The position numbers were made by a program, and so were the translations under genes. Below, one piece after another: positions 1 through 9,179 of a stretch of DNA of 64,000 bases. Source of the stretch: Pseudomonas fluorescens (GTDB lineage: Bacteria > Pseudomonadota > Gammaproteobacteria > Pseudomonadales > Pseudomonadaceae); assembly GCF_000730425.1 (NCBI RefSeq), contig NZ_CP008896.1:806001-870000 (forward strand), written 5' to 3'. Position 1 is the stretch's first letter; the number at the start of each line of letters is the position of its first letter. The notes beneath the pieces were generated by a model. The model was not told where the DNA came from, did no database searches, and saw only the letters and a program-made list of their open reading frames with translations.

Positions 1-43
1 CCGCCGCAGATGGCTAGAGATCTTGATTACTGATAACCACAAG

Positions 44-81
44 ATATAACTAAACTAAAGAAGTATTTAGTTTAGTTATAT
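44..81. repeat. Perfect 16-bp AT-rich inverted repeat
   Basis: The arm at 44-59 (atataactaaactaaa) is the exact reverse complement of 66-81, with a six-base loop. It is too AT-rich for a classical terminator and has no T tract of its own. It may be the terminator of a gene lying left of the window, an operator or a mobile-element scar. Confidence 0.6.
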
Positions 82-356
82 ATGAGCCGAAACCCAATCG
101 ATAACATGCTCTGATTCTCACAGTGAAAAGCAGGCTGAACGCCGGAGAAACCGGTCTCAAATTTAGCCGCTAAATCAATAAGGTGTCATAACAGCGCCCC
201 ACTCCACCGCTTCGCTGCGAAAACCGAATCGAGCCGTCGCCTAAGACCGCTCAAAAATCACCTCGGTCGGGCACATCCCTGTGCGGCCCCGCTGAAGGCT
301 GCCTTCGGCAGAAGCCTCGTCAATGGCGGAATTTTTAGTAGCGAATCGAAATCACA

Positions 357-387
357 TTGACAAAAAAACCGTTATGCTAAATATAAT
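357..387 (+). promoter_or_regulatory. Candidate sigma70 promoter of the FNT channel gene
   Basis: TTGACA at 357-362 and TATAAT at 382-387 both match consensus, but the spacer is 19 nt, longer than the preferred 17. The position, about 80 nt before the start codon, is sensible. No FNR/Anr dyad (TTGAT-N4-ATCAA) was seen. Confidence 0.4.
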
Positions 388-466
388 ATCGAATCGAAAC
401 CAATAGCCATTCGTCACGGCGCTGGATCCCTATCGCTATCGGCTAACGTCAAGAGTGACCGTTAAC

Positions 467-1327
467 ATGAAAACAGACAGTCCCTTCGCCCTGCTTCTAC
501 CTCCTGCAATGGCACAGTTCGCTGAAGATGCGGGCGTGTACAAAGCCACCAAGCAACCGTTGAAAACCTTTTACCTGGCCATCATCGCGGGTGTGTTCAT
601 TTCCATCGGGTTTGTGTTCTACATCACCGCCACCACCGGCATGGCCGGCAGTTCTTGGGGCCTTGTAAAGCTGGTCGGTGGTATCTGTTTTTCCATGGGG
701 CTGATGCTCGTCGTTGTTTGTGGTGCGGACCTGTTCACGTCCAATATTCTGAACGTGATAGCAAAAGCCAGTGGGCGCATCACCTGGGCTCAACTGGCTA
801 AGAACTGGCTGAATGTCTATGTCGGAAACTTGATTGGGGCCCTGTTTTTCGTTGCATTGATTTGGTTCTCCGGGCAATACATGGCCGCCAATGGCTTGTG
901 GGGGCTGAATGTGCTGCAAGTCACCGAACACAAGTTACACCACTCTTTTATTGAAGCTGTCTGTCTTGGCATCCTGGCGAATTTAATGGTCTGCATGGCT
1001 GTCTGGATGAGTTATTCCGGGCGCAGCCTGACCGATAAAATGCTCGCAATTATTTTACCGGTGGCTATGTTTGTCGCCAGCGGCTTCGAACACTGCATTG
1101 CCAATATGTTCATGATCCCCATGGGGATTGTTATCAAGCACTTCGCCACGGCTGAATTCTGGAGCATCGTCGGCGCAACACCCGAACAATTTGCAAACTT
1201 GACTGTCAGTAACTTTGTTTTCGACAACCTGATCCCCGTCACCCTGGGCAATATTATCGGAGGAGGATTGTTGGTCGGCTTAACATATTGGGTAATTTAC
1301 CTGCGAGCGCCTGAAGGGCAGCGTTAA
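467..1327 (+). CDS. Formate/nitrite transporter family channel
   Basis: The product is an inner-membrane pentameric channel of the FocA/NirC family, passing formate, nitrite or a similar small anion. The 286-residue protein shows about six hydrophobic segments and the family signature GADLFTSN around residues 80-87. ATG at 467 was chosen; an in-frame GTG at 455 would add four residues. It lies 99 nt upstream of the catalase gene on the same strand. Which anion is carried cannot be told from sequence. It could also be annotated as a YfdC-like member. Confidence 0.88.
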   Translation: MKTDSPFALLLPPAMAQFAEDAGVYKATKQPLKTFYLAIIAGVFISIGFVFYITATTGMAGSSWGLVKLVGGICFSMGLMLVVVCGADLFTSNILNVIAKASGRITWAQLAKNWLNVYVGNLIGALFFVALIWFSGQYMAANGLWGLNVLQVTEHKLHHSFIEAVCLGILANLMVCMAVWMSYSGRSLTDKMLAIILPVAMFVASGFEHCIANMFMIPMGIVIKHFATAEFWSIVGATPEQFANLTVSNFVFDNLIPVTLGNIIGGGLLVGLTYWVIYLRAPEGQR

Positions 1328-1426
1328 TTACCACAGTACGATGGGCAACGGTTTTCACTGAGTACTGCCCCATCCACTTTAATTTCTGTTCTGTCCACGC
1401 TATACCCAAACCGATGAGGAATAGAT

Positions 1427-2866
1427 ATGAAAAAACTAACCACGGCTTTTGGCGCTCCAGTCGTCGATAATCAAAATATTCAAACCGCCGGTCCTCGTGG
1501 CCCCGCGTTATTGCAAGACATATGGCTGCTGGAGAAGCTGGCCCACTTTGACCGAGAAGTCATTCCCGAGCGCCGCATGCATGCCAAAGGCTCAGGAGCA
1601 TTCGGCACCTTTACCGTGACCCACGACATCACACAGTACACACGGGCAAAGATCTTTTCCGAGATCGGCAAACAAACCGAAATGTTCACCCGCTTTTCCA
1701 CCGTGGCCGGTGAGCGCGGCGCCGCCGATGCGGAGCGCGACATCCGTGGCTTTGCCATGAAGTTCTATACCGAAGAAGGTAATTGGGACCTGGTGGGCAA
1801 CAACACACCGGTGTTCTTCCTGCGTGACCCGCTCAAATTTCCCGACCTGAACCATGCGGTCAAACGTGACCCGCGGACCGGTATGCGCAGCGCCGAGAAC
1901 CAATGGGATTTCTGGACCCAACTGCCCGAAACCCTGCATCAGGTCACGATCATCATGAGTGACCGTGGCCTGCCCCGGACCTGGCGGCATATGCATGGTT
2001 TTGGCAGCCACGCGTTCAGTTTCATCAATGCCAAAAATGAACGCTACTGGGTCAAATTCCACCTGCGCACCCAGCAAGGCATCGAAAACCTGACGGACGC
2101 CCAGGCCCAGGAGTTGGTGGGTCGGGACCGGGAATCTCACCAACGTGACCTGTACGAGTCCATCGAAAACGGCGACTTTCCACGCTGGAAACTGTTCGTG
2201 CAGATCATGCCGGAACAGCAAGCCGGCACCTATCACATCAACCCATTTGACCTGACCAAGGTGTGGCCAAAAGCCGACTACCCGTTGATTGAAGTGGGCA
2301 TCATGGAGCTGAACCGCAACCCAGAGAACCACTTTGCCGATGTCGAGCAGGCCGCCTTCTCCCCCGCCAACGTCGTACCAGGCATCAGTTTTTCACCGGA
2401 TAAAATGCTGCAAGGGCGTCTGTTTTCCTATGGGGACACCCAGCGTTATCGCCTGAGCGTCAACTTCCAGCAAATCCCGGTGAACGCTCCACGGGGGGCG
2501 GGCCAGGTAAACAGCTTTCACCGTGACGGCATGATGCGCGTGGACGCCAACGCTGGGGGAAGAACGTCCTATGAGCCGAATACCCGCGGCGAGTGGCAGG
2601 AACAACCGGACTTCCAGGAACCGCCCCTGACGCTGGAAGGGGCTGCCGGGCACTGGAATCATCGCGTGGACCCCGACTATTTTTCCCAGCCTGGAGCGCT
2701 GTTCAGAAAGATGTCACCGGCTCAGAAACAAGCACTGTTCGATAACACGGCGCGGTCCCTTGCCGGTGTATCAGCCCCCATCGTGCGGCTGCATATCGAG
2801 CACTGCACGAAAGCCGACCCCGATTACGGGCACGGCATTATCAAGGCGTTGGAAAGCTGCAAATAA
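1427..2866 (+). CDS. katA: Catalase, small-subunit type
   Basis: This heme catalase converts hydrogen peroxide to water and oxygen in the cytoplasm. At 479 residues it has the length of clade 3 small-subunit catalases. Visible landmarks are the catalytic His52 in [13 protein letters not shown], the distal Asn in [10 protein letters not shown], and the proximal heme-ligand Tyr in [12 protein letters not shown]. It ends without the flavodoxin-like extension of large catalases. It starts with ATG 99 nt after the FNT gene and could be cotranscribed or have its own promoter. A hairpin follows the stop codon. The symbol katA is by family resemblance; katB-type naming is possible. Confidence 0.92.
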   Translation: MKKLTTAFGAPVVDNQNIQTAGPRGPALLQDIWLLEKLAHFDREVIPERRMHAKGSGAFGTFTVTHDITQYTRAKIFSEIGKQTEMFTRFSTVAGERGAADAERDIRGFAMKFYTEEGNWDLVGNNTPVFFLRDPLKFPDLNHAVKRDPRTGMRSAENQWDFWTQLPETLHQVTIIMSDRGLPRTWRHMHGFGSHAFSFINAKNERYWVKFHLRTQQGIENLTDAQAQELVGRDRESHQRDLYESIENGDFPRWKLFVQIMPEQQAGTYHINPFDLTKVWPKADYPLIEVGIMELNRNPENHFADVEQAAFSPANVVPGISFSPDKMLQGRLFSYGDTQRYRLSVNFQQIPVNAPRGAGQVNSFHRDGMMRVDANAGGRTSYEPNTRGEWQEQPDFQEPPLTLEGAAGHWNHRVDPDYFSQPGALFRKMSPAQKQALFDNTARSLAGVSAPIVRLHIEHCTKADPDYGHGIIKALESCK

Positions 2867-2905
2867 CCTTGAATGAAATGCCTGTACATCAACAAATGTT
2901 GCACT

Positions 2906-2930
2906 GGGACCCTGGTTTTACCGGGGTTCC
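2906..2930 (+). terminator. Hairpin after the catalase gene
   Basis: GGGACCCTGG (2906-2915) pairs with CCGGGGTTCC (2921-2930) over a five-base TTTTA loop, with two G-T pairs. It lies 39 nt after the stop codon. There is no good T tract, so termination may be weak or factor-assisted. Confidence 0.5.
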
Positions 2931-3242
2931 ATGTTCATATCGTCAGCGCGCCGCTTAAGAAAACGGATAATAACGCACGTTAATCCCGGCCACCGCGGTG
3001 CTGCTGTTCGGCTACTTGAGTTGACATATAGCAATATGCCTTCACGTTTGCGCAAATCAGTCCATCTACTGCACTTATGCTGACCCCATTATGTGAACAA
3101 TCTGAATAAACAATGCAAACAAGACCCTTGGGGAGTCCCATTTATGACAACTTTGTAATAAAAATCTGAATCGCGGATTTTTTATGAGGGCAATCATGAA
3201 TATTGCGAGTCAGCGACTAAAAATGTTTACTTATAGGAGAGA
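2931..3242. other. Intergenic region before the siderophore operon
   Basis: No gene seen. The right end holds the probable promoter and Fur-type operator of the siderophore operon. There is also a short dyad, GCAAT (3190-3194) with ATTGC (3202-3206). Confidence 0.5.
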
Positions 3243-3257
3243 ATGATTACTATTAGC
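3226..3257 (+). promoter_or_regulatory. Candidate promoter with overlapping Fur box
   Basis: TTTACT (3226-3231) and TACTAT (3248-3253), 16 nt apart, could be -35 and -10. The 19-mer at 3239-3257 (GAGAATGATTACTATTAGC) agrees with the Fur consensus GATAATGATAATCATTATC at 14 of 19 positions and covers the -10. This is the usual layout of an iron-repressed siderophore promoter. It overlaps the ATG at 3243, which bears on the start of the next gene. Confidence 0.5.
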
Positions 3258-4049
3258 GCATACCCACCTGAAGGATATGCGTCTGTGATAAGAACCTCTC
3301 CGGTGTTTCCCCGATTACAAGCAGGCAACAATGTTTACGGCCTACTCAACTCTCTTCCTTCTGCGATGCTGTGCGAAATGCTCGCGTTTGCGGGCTACGA
3401 TTTTGTAATTCTTGATCTTGAGCACTTACTTCGCTCCGAAGAAGAAATCATGCATTGTGTCCGCGCCTGTGAGGCTGCTGGCATATCGCCTTGGTTGCGT
3501 ATACCTGAAGTAGACGAAAAACTGATTGGTCGAGCACTGGATGCTGGTATTGAAGCCATTGTTGTTTCACGTATCGAAAGTGCTGCACAAGTTCAGCGTG
3601 CCGTCGATGCCGCCTTCTTTCCCCCGCTGGGAAAACGTGGAATAACCGGTGGACGTATCACCGGCTTCGGTCGGCTGCCATTACCTGAATATATTGATCT
3701 GGCCAATCGTCAGACCCCCATTGTTCCGATGATCGAAAGCCGCGCCGGGGTCGACGCTCTTGGCGAGATTCTGCAATTGCCGGGGGTCGGCATGATCATG
3801 GAAGGCGCACTGGATCTGTCACTCGATCTCGGCCTGGGCCCCGACCCTCTCAATCCCCAAGTCTGGCAAGTGCTGCAAGGCATGGCCGATGCCTGTCTTG
3901 GCGCGGGAGTACCGTTCTGCGCCAATCCCCGAACCCCCGAACAGAACGCGCTGTGGCGCGCTCGCGGTGTCCGCAGTTTTCTCGCCGGTGAAGACCGAGG
4001 CTTGTTGCATAACGCATTGAAAGCCCGCCTGCATTCTCTCCAGCAGTAA
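3243..4049 (+). CDS. HpcH/HpaI-family aldolase (SbnG-like)
   Basis: The protein is a class II aldolase of the HpcH/HpaI family, 268 residues. It shows ILDLEH near residue 60, PMIESRAGVDAL, and the metal-site segment EGALDLSLDLG. Relatives in siderophore loci, such as SbnG of staphyloferrin B, make citrate from oxaloacetate and acetyl-CoA, and citrate is the core of vibrioferrin, so supplying citrate is a reasonable inference. Two starts are possible: ATG 3243 (AGGAG only 3 nt away, overlapping the Fur-like box) or GTG 3285 (AAGGA at 3271, 9 nt spacing, 254 aa). The second fits the promoter layout better. The receptor gene follows after 19 nt. Confidence 0.85.
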   Translation: MITISAYPPEGYASVIRTSPVFPRLQAGNNVYGLLNSLPSAMLCEMLAFAGYDFVILDLEHLLRSEEEIMHCVRACEAAGISPWLRIPEVDEKLIGRALDAGIEAIVVSRIESAAQVQRAVDAAFFPPLGKRGITGGRITGFGRLPLPEYIDLANRQTPIVPMIESRAGVDALGEILQLPGVGMIMEGALDLSLDLGLGPDPLNPQVWQVLQGMADACLGAGVPFCANPRTPEQNALWRARGVRSFLAGEDRGLLHNALKARLHSLQQ

Positions 4050-4068
4050 AAATGAGCCAAGTAGTCCT

Positions 4069-6174
4069 ATGAAAACAACAACCTCACTACACTTCTCACT
4101 CAGCCTTATCACGTTGAGTATTTGTCACAGCGCCATGGCTGCCGATCAGCCGGCGGACGTGTCCACCGCCCCCACCGGCAGCGTGGTCCTGGCACCGATG
4201 ACGATTCAGGGGGACGTTCTCGGCACCGCCAGCGATCAGGAAGTGCGCACTTATGCCGGCAGCCGCAGCGTTATCGACTCCAGCGCCCTGGAAAAGGCCA
4301 GCGCCCGCGGCCTGGACGATGCGCTGCAACGGGTGCCGGGCGTCAAGATCTTTGACGAAACCGGCACCGGCGCCCTGCCCCAGATCTCGGTGCGCGGGCT
4401 GTACGAGAGTCGTAGCGGCAGGATTCAAGCCTTGTCGGATGGCATTCCATTGGCACTGGCCCCTTACGGCCAGACCGGTTTGTCACTGTTCCCCATGACC
4501 ATGGCCACGGTCGACCGCATTGATATCGTGCGCGGGGGCGCTGCCGTGCAATACGGTCCGAACAACGTTGGCGGCGTGATCAACTTCATCAGCAAGCCGA
4601 TTCCCCGCGAGTGGGAAACCACGCTGCAGGAGAAATTGACCCTCAACCCCGGCGGGCGCCAGTTGTGGGATAGCTACATGGGCACCGGCGGCTACCTGAC
4701 CGACAACTTTGGCCTGCAACTGGACATCAACACCCTGGGGGGCGAGTACGGCCGTGAGCACTCCGACACCGATGTACAGAACTACCGCCTGCGCGGCCAA
4801 TGGAACATCGATGACGATCGCGACCTGAGCTTCGGTATCCAGCGCTATAAAGCCGATATGGACCTGGCCGGTGCTCTCAGCGTGAAGGATTACAAGCGTG
4901 ATCCTCGGCAATCGACGCGCCCGCTGGACCGCTTCGAGGGCGACACCAATCGCGTCTGGGGGACTTACACCCAGCGTCTGGGCGCCATGGGCCCCTTCGA
5001 CACGGTAGAGTTCAGCTGGACCAACTTCGCCCACGACAGCTACCGCAACTTCGTGGTAGGCCTGCCGTTCACCCCAAACGGTACGGCAGTCACTAAACAG
5101 GACGGCCCACGCAACTTCAAGGTCTGGGGCACGGAGCCACGCATCAGCGCCACCATCGATGGCGACACCGTTGGGCAAACCTGGTTGCTGGGCGCCCGTT
5201 ATGTCAGCGAAGACATCGATTACAAAGTTAACCGCCAGAACGTCGCCAGCAGCGTGACAACGCCGTTCCGGGACTGGAAGTTCAATGACGACGCCCGTGC
5301 GTTCTACCTCAGCAACGCCATCAGCCTGCTCGATCGCCGCCTGACCATCACCCCCGGTGTGCGCTACGAAAATGCGCGTATGGATTACGGTGATGGCATC
5401 ACCGGGTTCTCACGGGAAAACAAATCCGAAGAATGGCTGCCGGGCTTGACGGTCGGTTATCAGGCGACCGACGCCTGGTACATCTATGCCAATGCCCAGA
5501 AGTCCCTGCGCCCGCCGCAAGTCACCCAGATCGTCAAGGAAGGCGATGTCGCCGCCGAGCTGGCGTGGAACTACGAGACCGGTGTGCGCTATACCCCGTG
5601 GGACGGCATGCGCGTCGACTTCAATCTGTATCGCATCGATTTCGATGACCAGATCGCCTACAACGCCACGACCGACCGTTTCGACAACCTTGGAAGTACA
5701 CGTCACCAGGGGTTCGAAACCGAGATTTTCTGGACGCCGCAAGCCCTGCCCAATCTGGACCTGCATGCCAGCTATGCCTACCTCGATGCCAAGCAGCGCA
5801 ACGGCACCTACAAGGACAACGAAGTCCCGTACTCCTCGCGCAATCAGTTCACGGTTGACGGCCGCTACCGTTTTGCCGAGCACTGGACGTACAACCTTGA
5901 CGGCCTGTACGTCAGCAGCGCTTACACCGATGCCGCCAACTCGCGCAATGAAGATGCCACTGCCAGCGTCGGCAAACTGCCGGCTTACTGGGTCTGGAAC
6001 ACCGCCATTGCCCGCGAGTTCAAGCTGGACAACAAGAGCGTCCTGACCGCGTCTGCCGGCGTCAGCAACCTGTTCAACCGCGAGTACTACTTCCGCGGTA
6101 TCGATACCAGCCCATGGGGGCGTCAGCCCGCGCCGGAGCGCTCGCTCACGCTAGGCGTCAACTACCGCTTCTAA
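4069..6174 (+). CDS. psuA: TonB-dependent siderophore receptor (PsuA-like)
   Basis: This is an outer-membrane beta-barrel receptor for a ferric siderophore, 701 residues. It begins with a signal peptide ending near ICHSAMA-AD. A plug domain follows (about 50-170) with DDALQRVPGVKI and VRGGAAVQYGPNNVGGVINF. A barrel then ends in the C-terminal aromatic LGVNYRF expected for Bam-dependent insertion. It sits between the aldolase and the ATP-grasp gene, the position of psuA next to pvsA in vibrioferrin loci, so ferric vibrioferrin is the probable ligand. No N-terminal signalling extension of the FecA kind is evident, arguing against surface signalling. Confidence 0.88.
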   Translation: MKTTTSLHFSLSLITLSICHSAMAADQPADVSTAPTGSVVLAPMTIQGDVLGTASDQEVRTYAGSRSVIDSSALEKASARGLDDALQRVPGVKIFDETGTGALPQISVRGLYESRSGRIQALSDGIPLALAPYGQTGLSLFPMTMATVDRIDIVRGGAAVQYGPNNVGGVINFISKPIPREWETTLQEKLTLNPGGRQLWDSYMGTGGYLTDNFGLQLDINTLGGEYGREHSDTDVQNYRLRGQWNIDDDRDLSFGIQRYKADMDLAGALSVKDYKRDPRQSTRPLDRFEGDTNRVWGTYTQRLGAMGPFDTVEFSWTNFAHDSYRNFVVGLPFTPNGTAVTKQDGPRNFKVWGTEPRISATIDGDTVGQTWLLGARYVSEDIDYKVNRQNVASSVTTPFRDWKFNDDARAFYLSNAISLLDRRLTITPGVRYENARMDYGDGITGFSRENKSEEWLPGLTVGYQATDAWYIYANAQKSLRPPQVTQIVKEGDVAAELAWNYETGVRYTPWDGMRVDFNLYRIDFDDQIAYNATTDRFDNLGSTRHQGFETEIFWTPQALPNLDLHASYAYLDAKQRNGTYKDNEVPYSSRNQFTVDGRYRFAEHWTYNLDGLYVSSAYTDAANSRNEDATASVGKLPAYWVWNTAIAREFKLDNKSVLTASAGVSNLFNREYYFRGIDTSPWGRQPAPERSLTLGVNYRF

Positions 6175-6213
6175 AATGCGCCCTTGCGCACCGTCGCCCC
6201 TAGGAAAACTGTT

Positions 6214-7413
6214 ATGCAACGTTCATTTGTCATGCTTGCCCATGTCGCCCACCCTGCCATTCTCGAGGGTTTCCTGCCTGCCGCAGACAAACGCGGGTTG
6301 CCGATCGTGATCATTACCGATCACGCTCAGGAACACCGGCGCCTGCTCGCCACGTCACCTACCGCATCGCAAGCAGTGCACGTTATCGAATGCGATGTGT
6401 TCAATCCGCTGGCGGTCATCGAGACCCTCAACAGCCAGGGCTTGCAACCGGTTGCCGTGTTCTCCAACAGCGATCACCTGCAGACCGCGACAGCGATAGT
6501 GGCCGAGGCATTTGAATGCCCTGGCAAGGACTGGCGCATATGCTACGCGGCCAAGAACAAAGCGGCCATGCGCGAGCGCATGCAGCGTCTGGGCTTGCCC
6601 GGCCCGTGGTTTCAGGTGCTCACGCCCCACGCCGGACTGCCGAGCGATGCGCCTTGGCCGGTGGTTGCCAAACCGCGCGAAGGTGTGGCCAGCCTGGATG
6701 TCCGGTTGTGCCACAACGCCGCCGAACTGAGCCTTTACTGCGAGCAGTTCTGGCAACAGCAACCGGGCCGGGCACTGTTGCTGGAGGCGTACATGGAAGG
6801 CCCGCTGTTCACCCTCGAAACCCTGGGTGACGGGCACAGCCTGCACGTGATCGGCGGCTTTGACGTCACCCTGTCGTCCCCACCGCATTTCGTAGAGCTT
6901 GCCGCTCGCTGGGATGGCCCGCTGAGCCGCGCCCATCGCACTGCCGCGCTGGCTCAGGTCGCCGCGTTCGGGGTCGGTTTCGGTGTGTGTCACAGCGAGT
7001 TCATTTTGACCGCCCAAGGTCCGGTGCTGGTTGAAATCAACTATCGCAGCATCGGCGATGGTCGCGAGTTCCTGCTGGATCGGCTGCTGCCACAGGGGTG
7101 GTTCGAGCGCATTGTCGCTCTGCACCTGGGAGGCGAGCTGGCCGCCCCACAGCCGGCACACGCTGCGGCAACGGTTCACTACCTGGTAGCCGATCGTTCG
7201 GGACGCCTGGATCAGGCCAGCGCCAGCTTCAACATCGAGCGCGAGGAACACTGGTGCGATTACCGTGCGCTGCACACTGCCGGCGACACCATCACCCTCA
7301 GCCACTCCAACAAGGACTACATTGGCGTGCTGAGATTGATCGCACCCGATGACGTGAGTCTTGAAGCGCAGCTGGATGCAACCCTGCACGACCTCAAGTG
7401 GGTGGTGGTATGA
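6214..7413 (+). CDS. pvsA: ATP-grasp ligase of siderophore synthesis (PvsA-like)
   Basis: The product is a 399-residue ATP-grasp carboxylate-amine ligase. Visible landmarks are a Rossmann-like N-terminus, the nucleotide-binding segment PWPVVAKPREGVAS near residues 147-160, and the metal-binding end VLVEINYRSIGDG. In vibrioferrin loci PvsA is the ATP-grasp enzyme, thought to build the alanine/2-ketoglutarate part; this is family knowledge rather than anything shown here. ATG 6214 is preferred over an upstream TTG (6184) because AGGAAA lies just before it. It runs into pvsB with an ATGA overlap, pointing to translational coupling. Confidence 0.85.
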   Translation: MQRSFVMLAHVAHPAILEGFLPAADKRGLPIVIITDHAQEHRRLLATSPTASQAVHVIECDVFNPLAVIETLNSQGLQPVAVFSNSDHLQTATAIVAEAFECPGKDWRICYAAKNKAAMRERMQRLGLPGPWFQVLTPHAGLPSDAPWPVVAKPREGVASLDVRLCHNAAELSLYCEQFWQQQPGRALLLEAYMEGPLFTLETLGDGHSLHVIGGFDVTLSSPPHFVELAARWDGPLSRAHRTAALAQVAAFGVGFGVCHSEFILTAQGPVLVEINYRSIGDGREFLLDRLLPQGWFERIVALHLGGELAAPQPAHAAATVHYLVADRSGRLDQASASFNIEREEHWCDYRALHTAGDTITLSHSNKDYIGVLRLIAPDDVSLEAQLDATLHDLKWVVV

Positions 7414-9179
7414 GCCCGCAGGATCAGGCGTTCATGACTCGACGCATCATCGATTGCTGCCTGCGCGAAGATATCCGCGGGATCGTCAGCCAAGGGCAGA
7501 TTTGCCCGCTGGCGCCAGACCTGAGGCCGCACGTGCCGGATCAACCCGACACCCACTGGTTGCGAATCGCTCATTTGGGCGGCGACGAACTCTGGTTGCC
7601 GGTGACCAAGGCGTATCCGCTACAGGACTGGATCGGTACGGGCGAGGCCTGGATCAAGGTGTCGCCGCAGCGTCACATCGAAATGCAACTCGGCTACCGG
7701 CTCTGGCTGGGCCACCTGAGCCACGGCCTGGATGAAGATAGCCTGAACCTGTTCGCGGCGTATCTGAAAGAAGCCGATTGCGCGGCTGAACACCGGGCCC
7801 TGTGCAACCAAGCGTATCACCGTCATGCGCCCATGCTGAGCGAGGCGCTTGATGTGCAGGACTGGTCGCAGAGGCTGCTGAAAATCGACCAATTGGCCAG
7901 CTACCTGGATCACCCGTTTTATCCAACGGCACGGGCCAAAAGCGGCTTTGATGCCACTGCGCTCAAAGGCTACGCGCCAGAGTTCGCACCGCGCTTTGAA
8001 CTCAACTGGCTGGCGGTTCCCAACCAGGCACTGACCCTGACCTGCCCACAGCCGCCGCACTGGCCGGACTTCGAGGCGGTCGGCTTGCCACTGAGCTTGC
8101 AAAACAGCCATGTATTGCTGCCAGTACACCCGCTGACCTGGGACGAACTGGAGCACTTTGGCCTGCCTGAGGGCACATTCAAGGCGCCACGCACTGCCAT
8201 GCAGGTCGAGCCTACGCTGTCCGTGCGCACAGTGGTCTGCGTGCAGCAACCTCAGTGGCACATCAAATTGCCGTTGTTGGTCAGCACGCTCGGCGCACGC
8301 AATCTGCGCCTGATAAAACCCAGCACCCTCTACGACGGTCACTGGTTCCAGACCACTCTGATGACGTTGGCCGAGCGCGACCCCACCCTGGCCTCACGTT
8401 ATGTGCATGTCGATGAACAACACGGTGGCCATGCCGCCGAAAGTCGCCATCTGGCCTATATCGTACGCCGCTACCCGACAGGGCTTGAGAACACCACCCT
8501 GGTGCCTGTCGCGGCACTGGCCGCCCCGCTTGCCGATGGGCGCCTGTTTCTCGAACAACTGGTCGAGCGCTTCCACGGCGGTTCGCTGCAACAATGGCTG
8601 GAGGAGTATCTCGATCTGTTGCTTCAGGTCCACCTGCGACTGTGGCTGCAGTATGGCATCGCGCTGGAGGCCAACCAGCAGAACGCCGTCTTGATATTCG
8701 AGCAGGGTCAGCCATTGCGCCTGCTGATGAAGGACAACGACGCCGCGCGCCTGTGGCCGCAGCGCTTTGCAACGGCTTGCCCGGATCTTGCTGATCTGCC
8801 GGCAGCCTTGCAGGACGAGCGCATTCGCGTCGACGGCAGCCAGGCCCTGGCCGAGATGTTCTGCACCATTACCTTGCAGTTGAACATCGTTGCGATCCTG
8901 GAAGCGATAGCCACCGCAGGCCTGGCGTCCCGATCCAGCCTGTACGGCACGCTGCGTCAGCGTCTCATGGGGGGCCTGGAACAACTCCAGGCGCAAGGCA
9001 TCGACTGTCACGATGCGCACTTCTGGCTGCTCGATCGCCCGAAACTGCCGGTCAAATACTTGCTCAGCGCCGGCAGCCTGTTCAGCAAGGCGCATTCCGG
9101 GGCCAGCGACATCAATAAGTTCTATGGCTACAGCGCAGCCAACTTCCTGCTGGCGGAGGCTGCATGCAAAGGCGTCTGA
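7410..9179 (+). CDS. pvsB: NIS siderophore synthetase (IucA/IucC family, PvsB-like)
   Basis: This is an NRPS-independent siderophore synthetase that adenylates a citrate-type carboxylate and couples it to an amine or alcohol. The 589-residue length is typical of the IucA/IucC family. It carries the HPLTWDE region, KLPLLVSTLGARNLR, and the C-terminal FhuF-like part with EANQQNAVLIF. Its ATG overlaps the pvsA stop (ATGA), and the exporter gene starts 16 nt before it ends. Which of the two synthetases performs which condensation is assigned only by gene order. Confidence 0.88.
   Translation: MSPQDQAFMTRRIIDCCLREDIRGIVSQGQICPLAPDLRPHVPDQPDTHWLRIAHLGGDELWLPVTKAYPLQDWIGTGEAWIKVSPQRHIEMQLGYRLWLGHLSHGLDEDSLNLFAAYLKEADCAAEHRALCNQAYHRHAPMLSEALDVQDWSQRLLKIDQLASYLDHPFYPTARAKSGFDATALKGYAPEFAPRFELNWLAVPNQALTLTCPQPPHWPDFEAVGLPLSLQNSHVLLPVHPLTWDELEHFGLPEGTFKAPRTAMQVEPTLSVRTVVCVQQPQWHIKLPLLVSTLGARNLRLIKPSTLYDGHWFQTTLMTLAERDPTLASRYVHVDEQHGGHAAESRHLAYIVRRYPTGLENTTLVPVAALAAPLADGRLFLEQLVERFHGGSLQQWLEEYLDLLLQVHLRLWLQYGIALEANQQNAVLIFEQGQPLRLLMKDNDAARLWPQRFATACPDLADLPAALQDERIRVDGSQALAEMFCTITLQLNIVAILEAIATAGLASRSSLYGTLRQRLMGGLEQLQAQGIDCHDAHFWLLDRPKLPVKYLLSAGSLFSKAHSGASDINKFYGYSAANFLLAEAACKGV

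Larger units (their letters stand above)
1..454. other. Intergenic region before the FNT channel gene
   Basis: No convincing gene is visible. The stretch holds a long AT-rich inverted repeat (44-81), a GC-rich block at about 180-330 with no clear coding potential, and a candidate promoter (357-387). The 10-mer CGAATCGAAA occurs twice, at 342-351 and 390-399, bracketing the promoter; it could be an operator pair, but that is inference only. Confidence 0.5.

Noticed and set aside
6355..7389. Long leftward open frame (344 codons) opposite pvsA, and others like it opposite high-GC genes.
   Set aside because: Reading frames on the opposite strand of GC-rich genes are expected from codon bias; no ribosome sites or domains.
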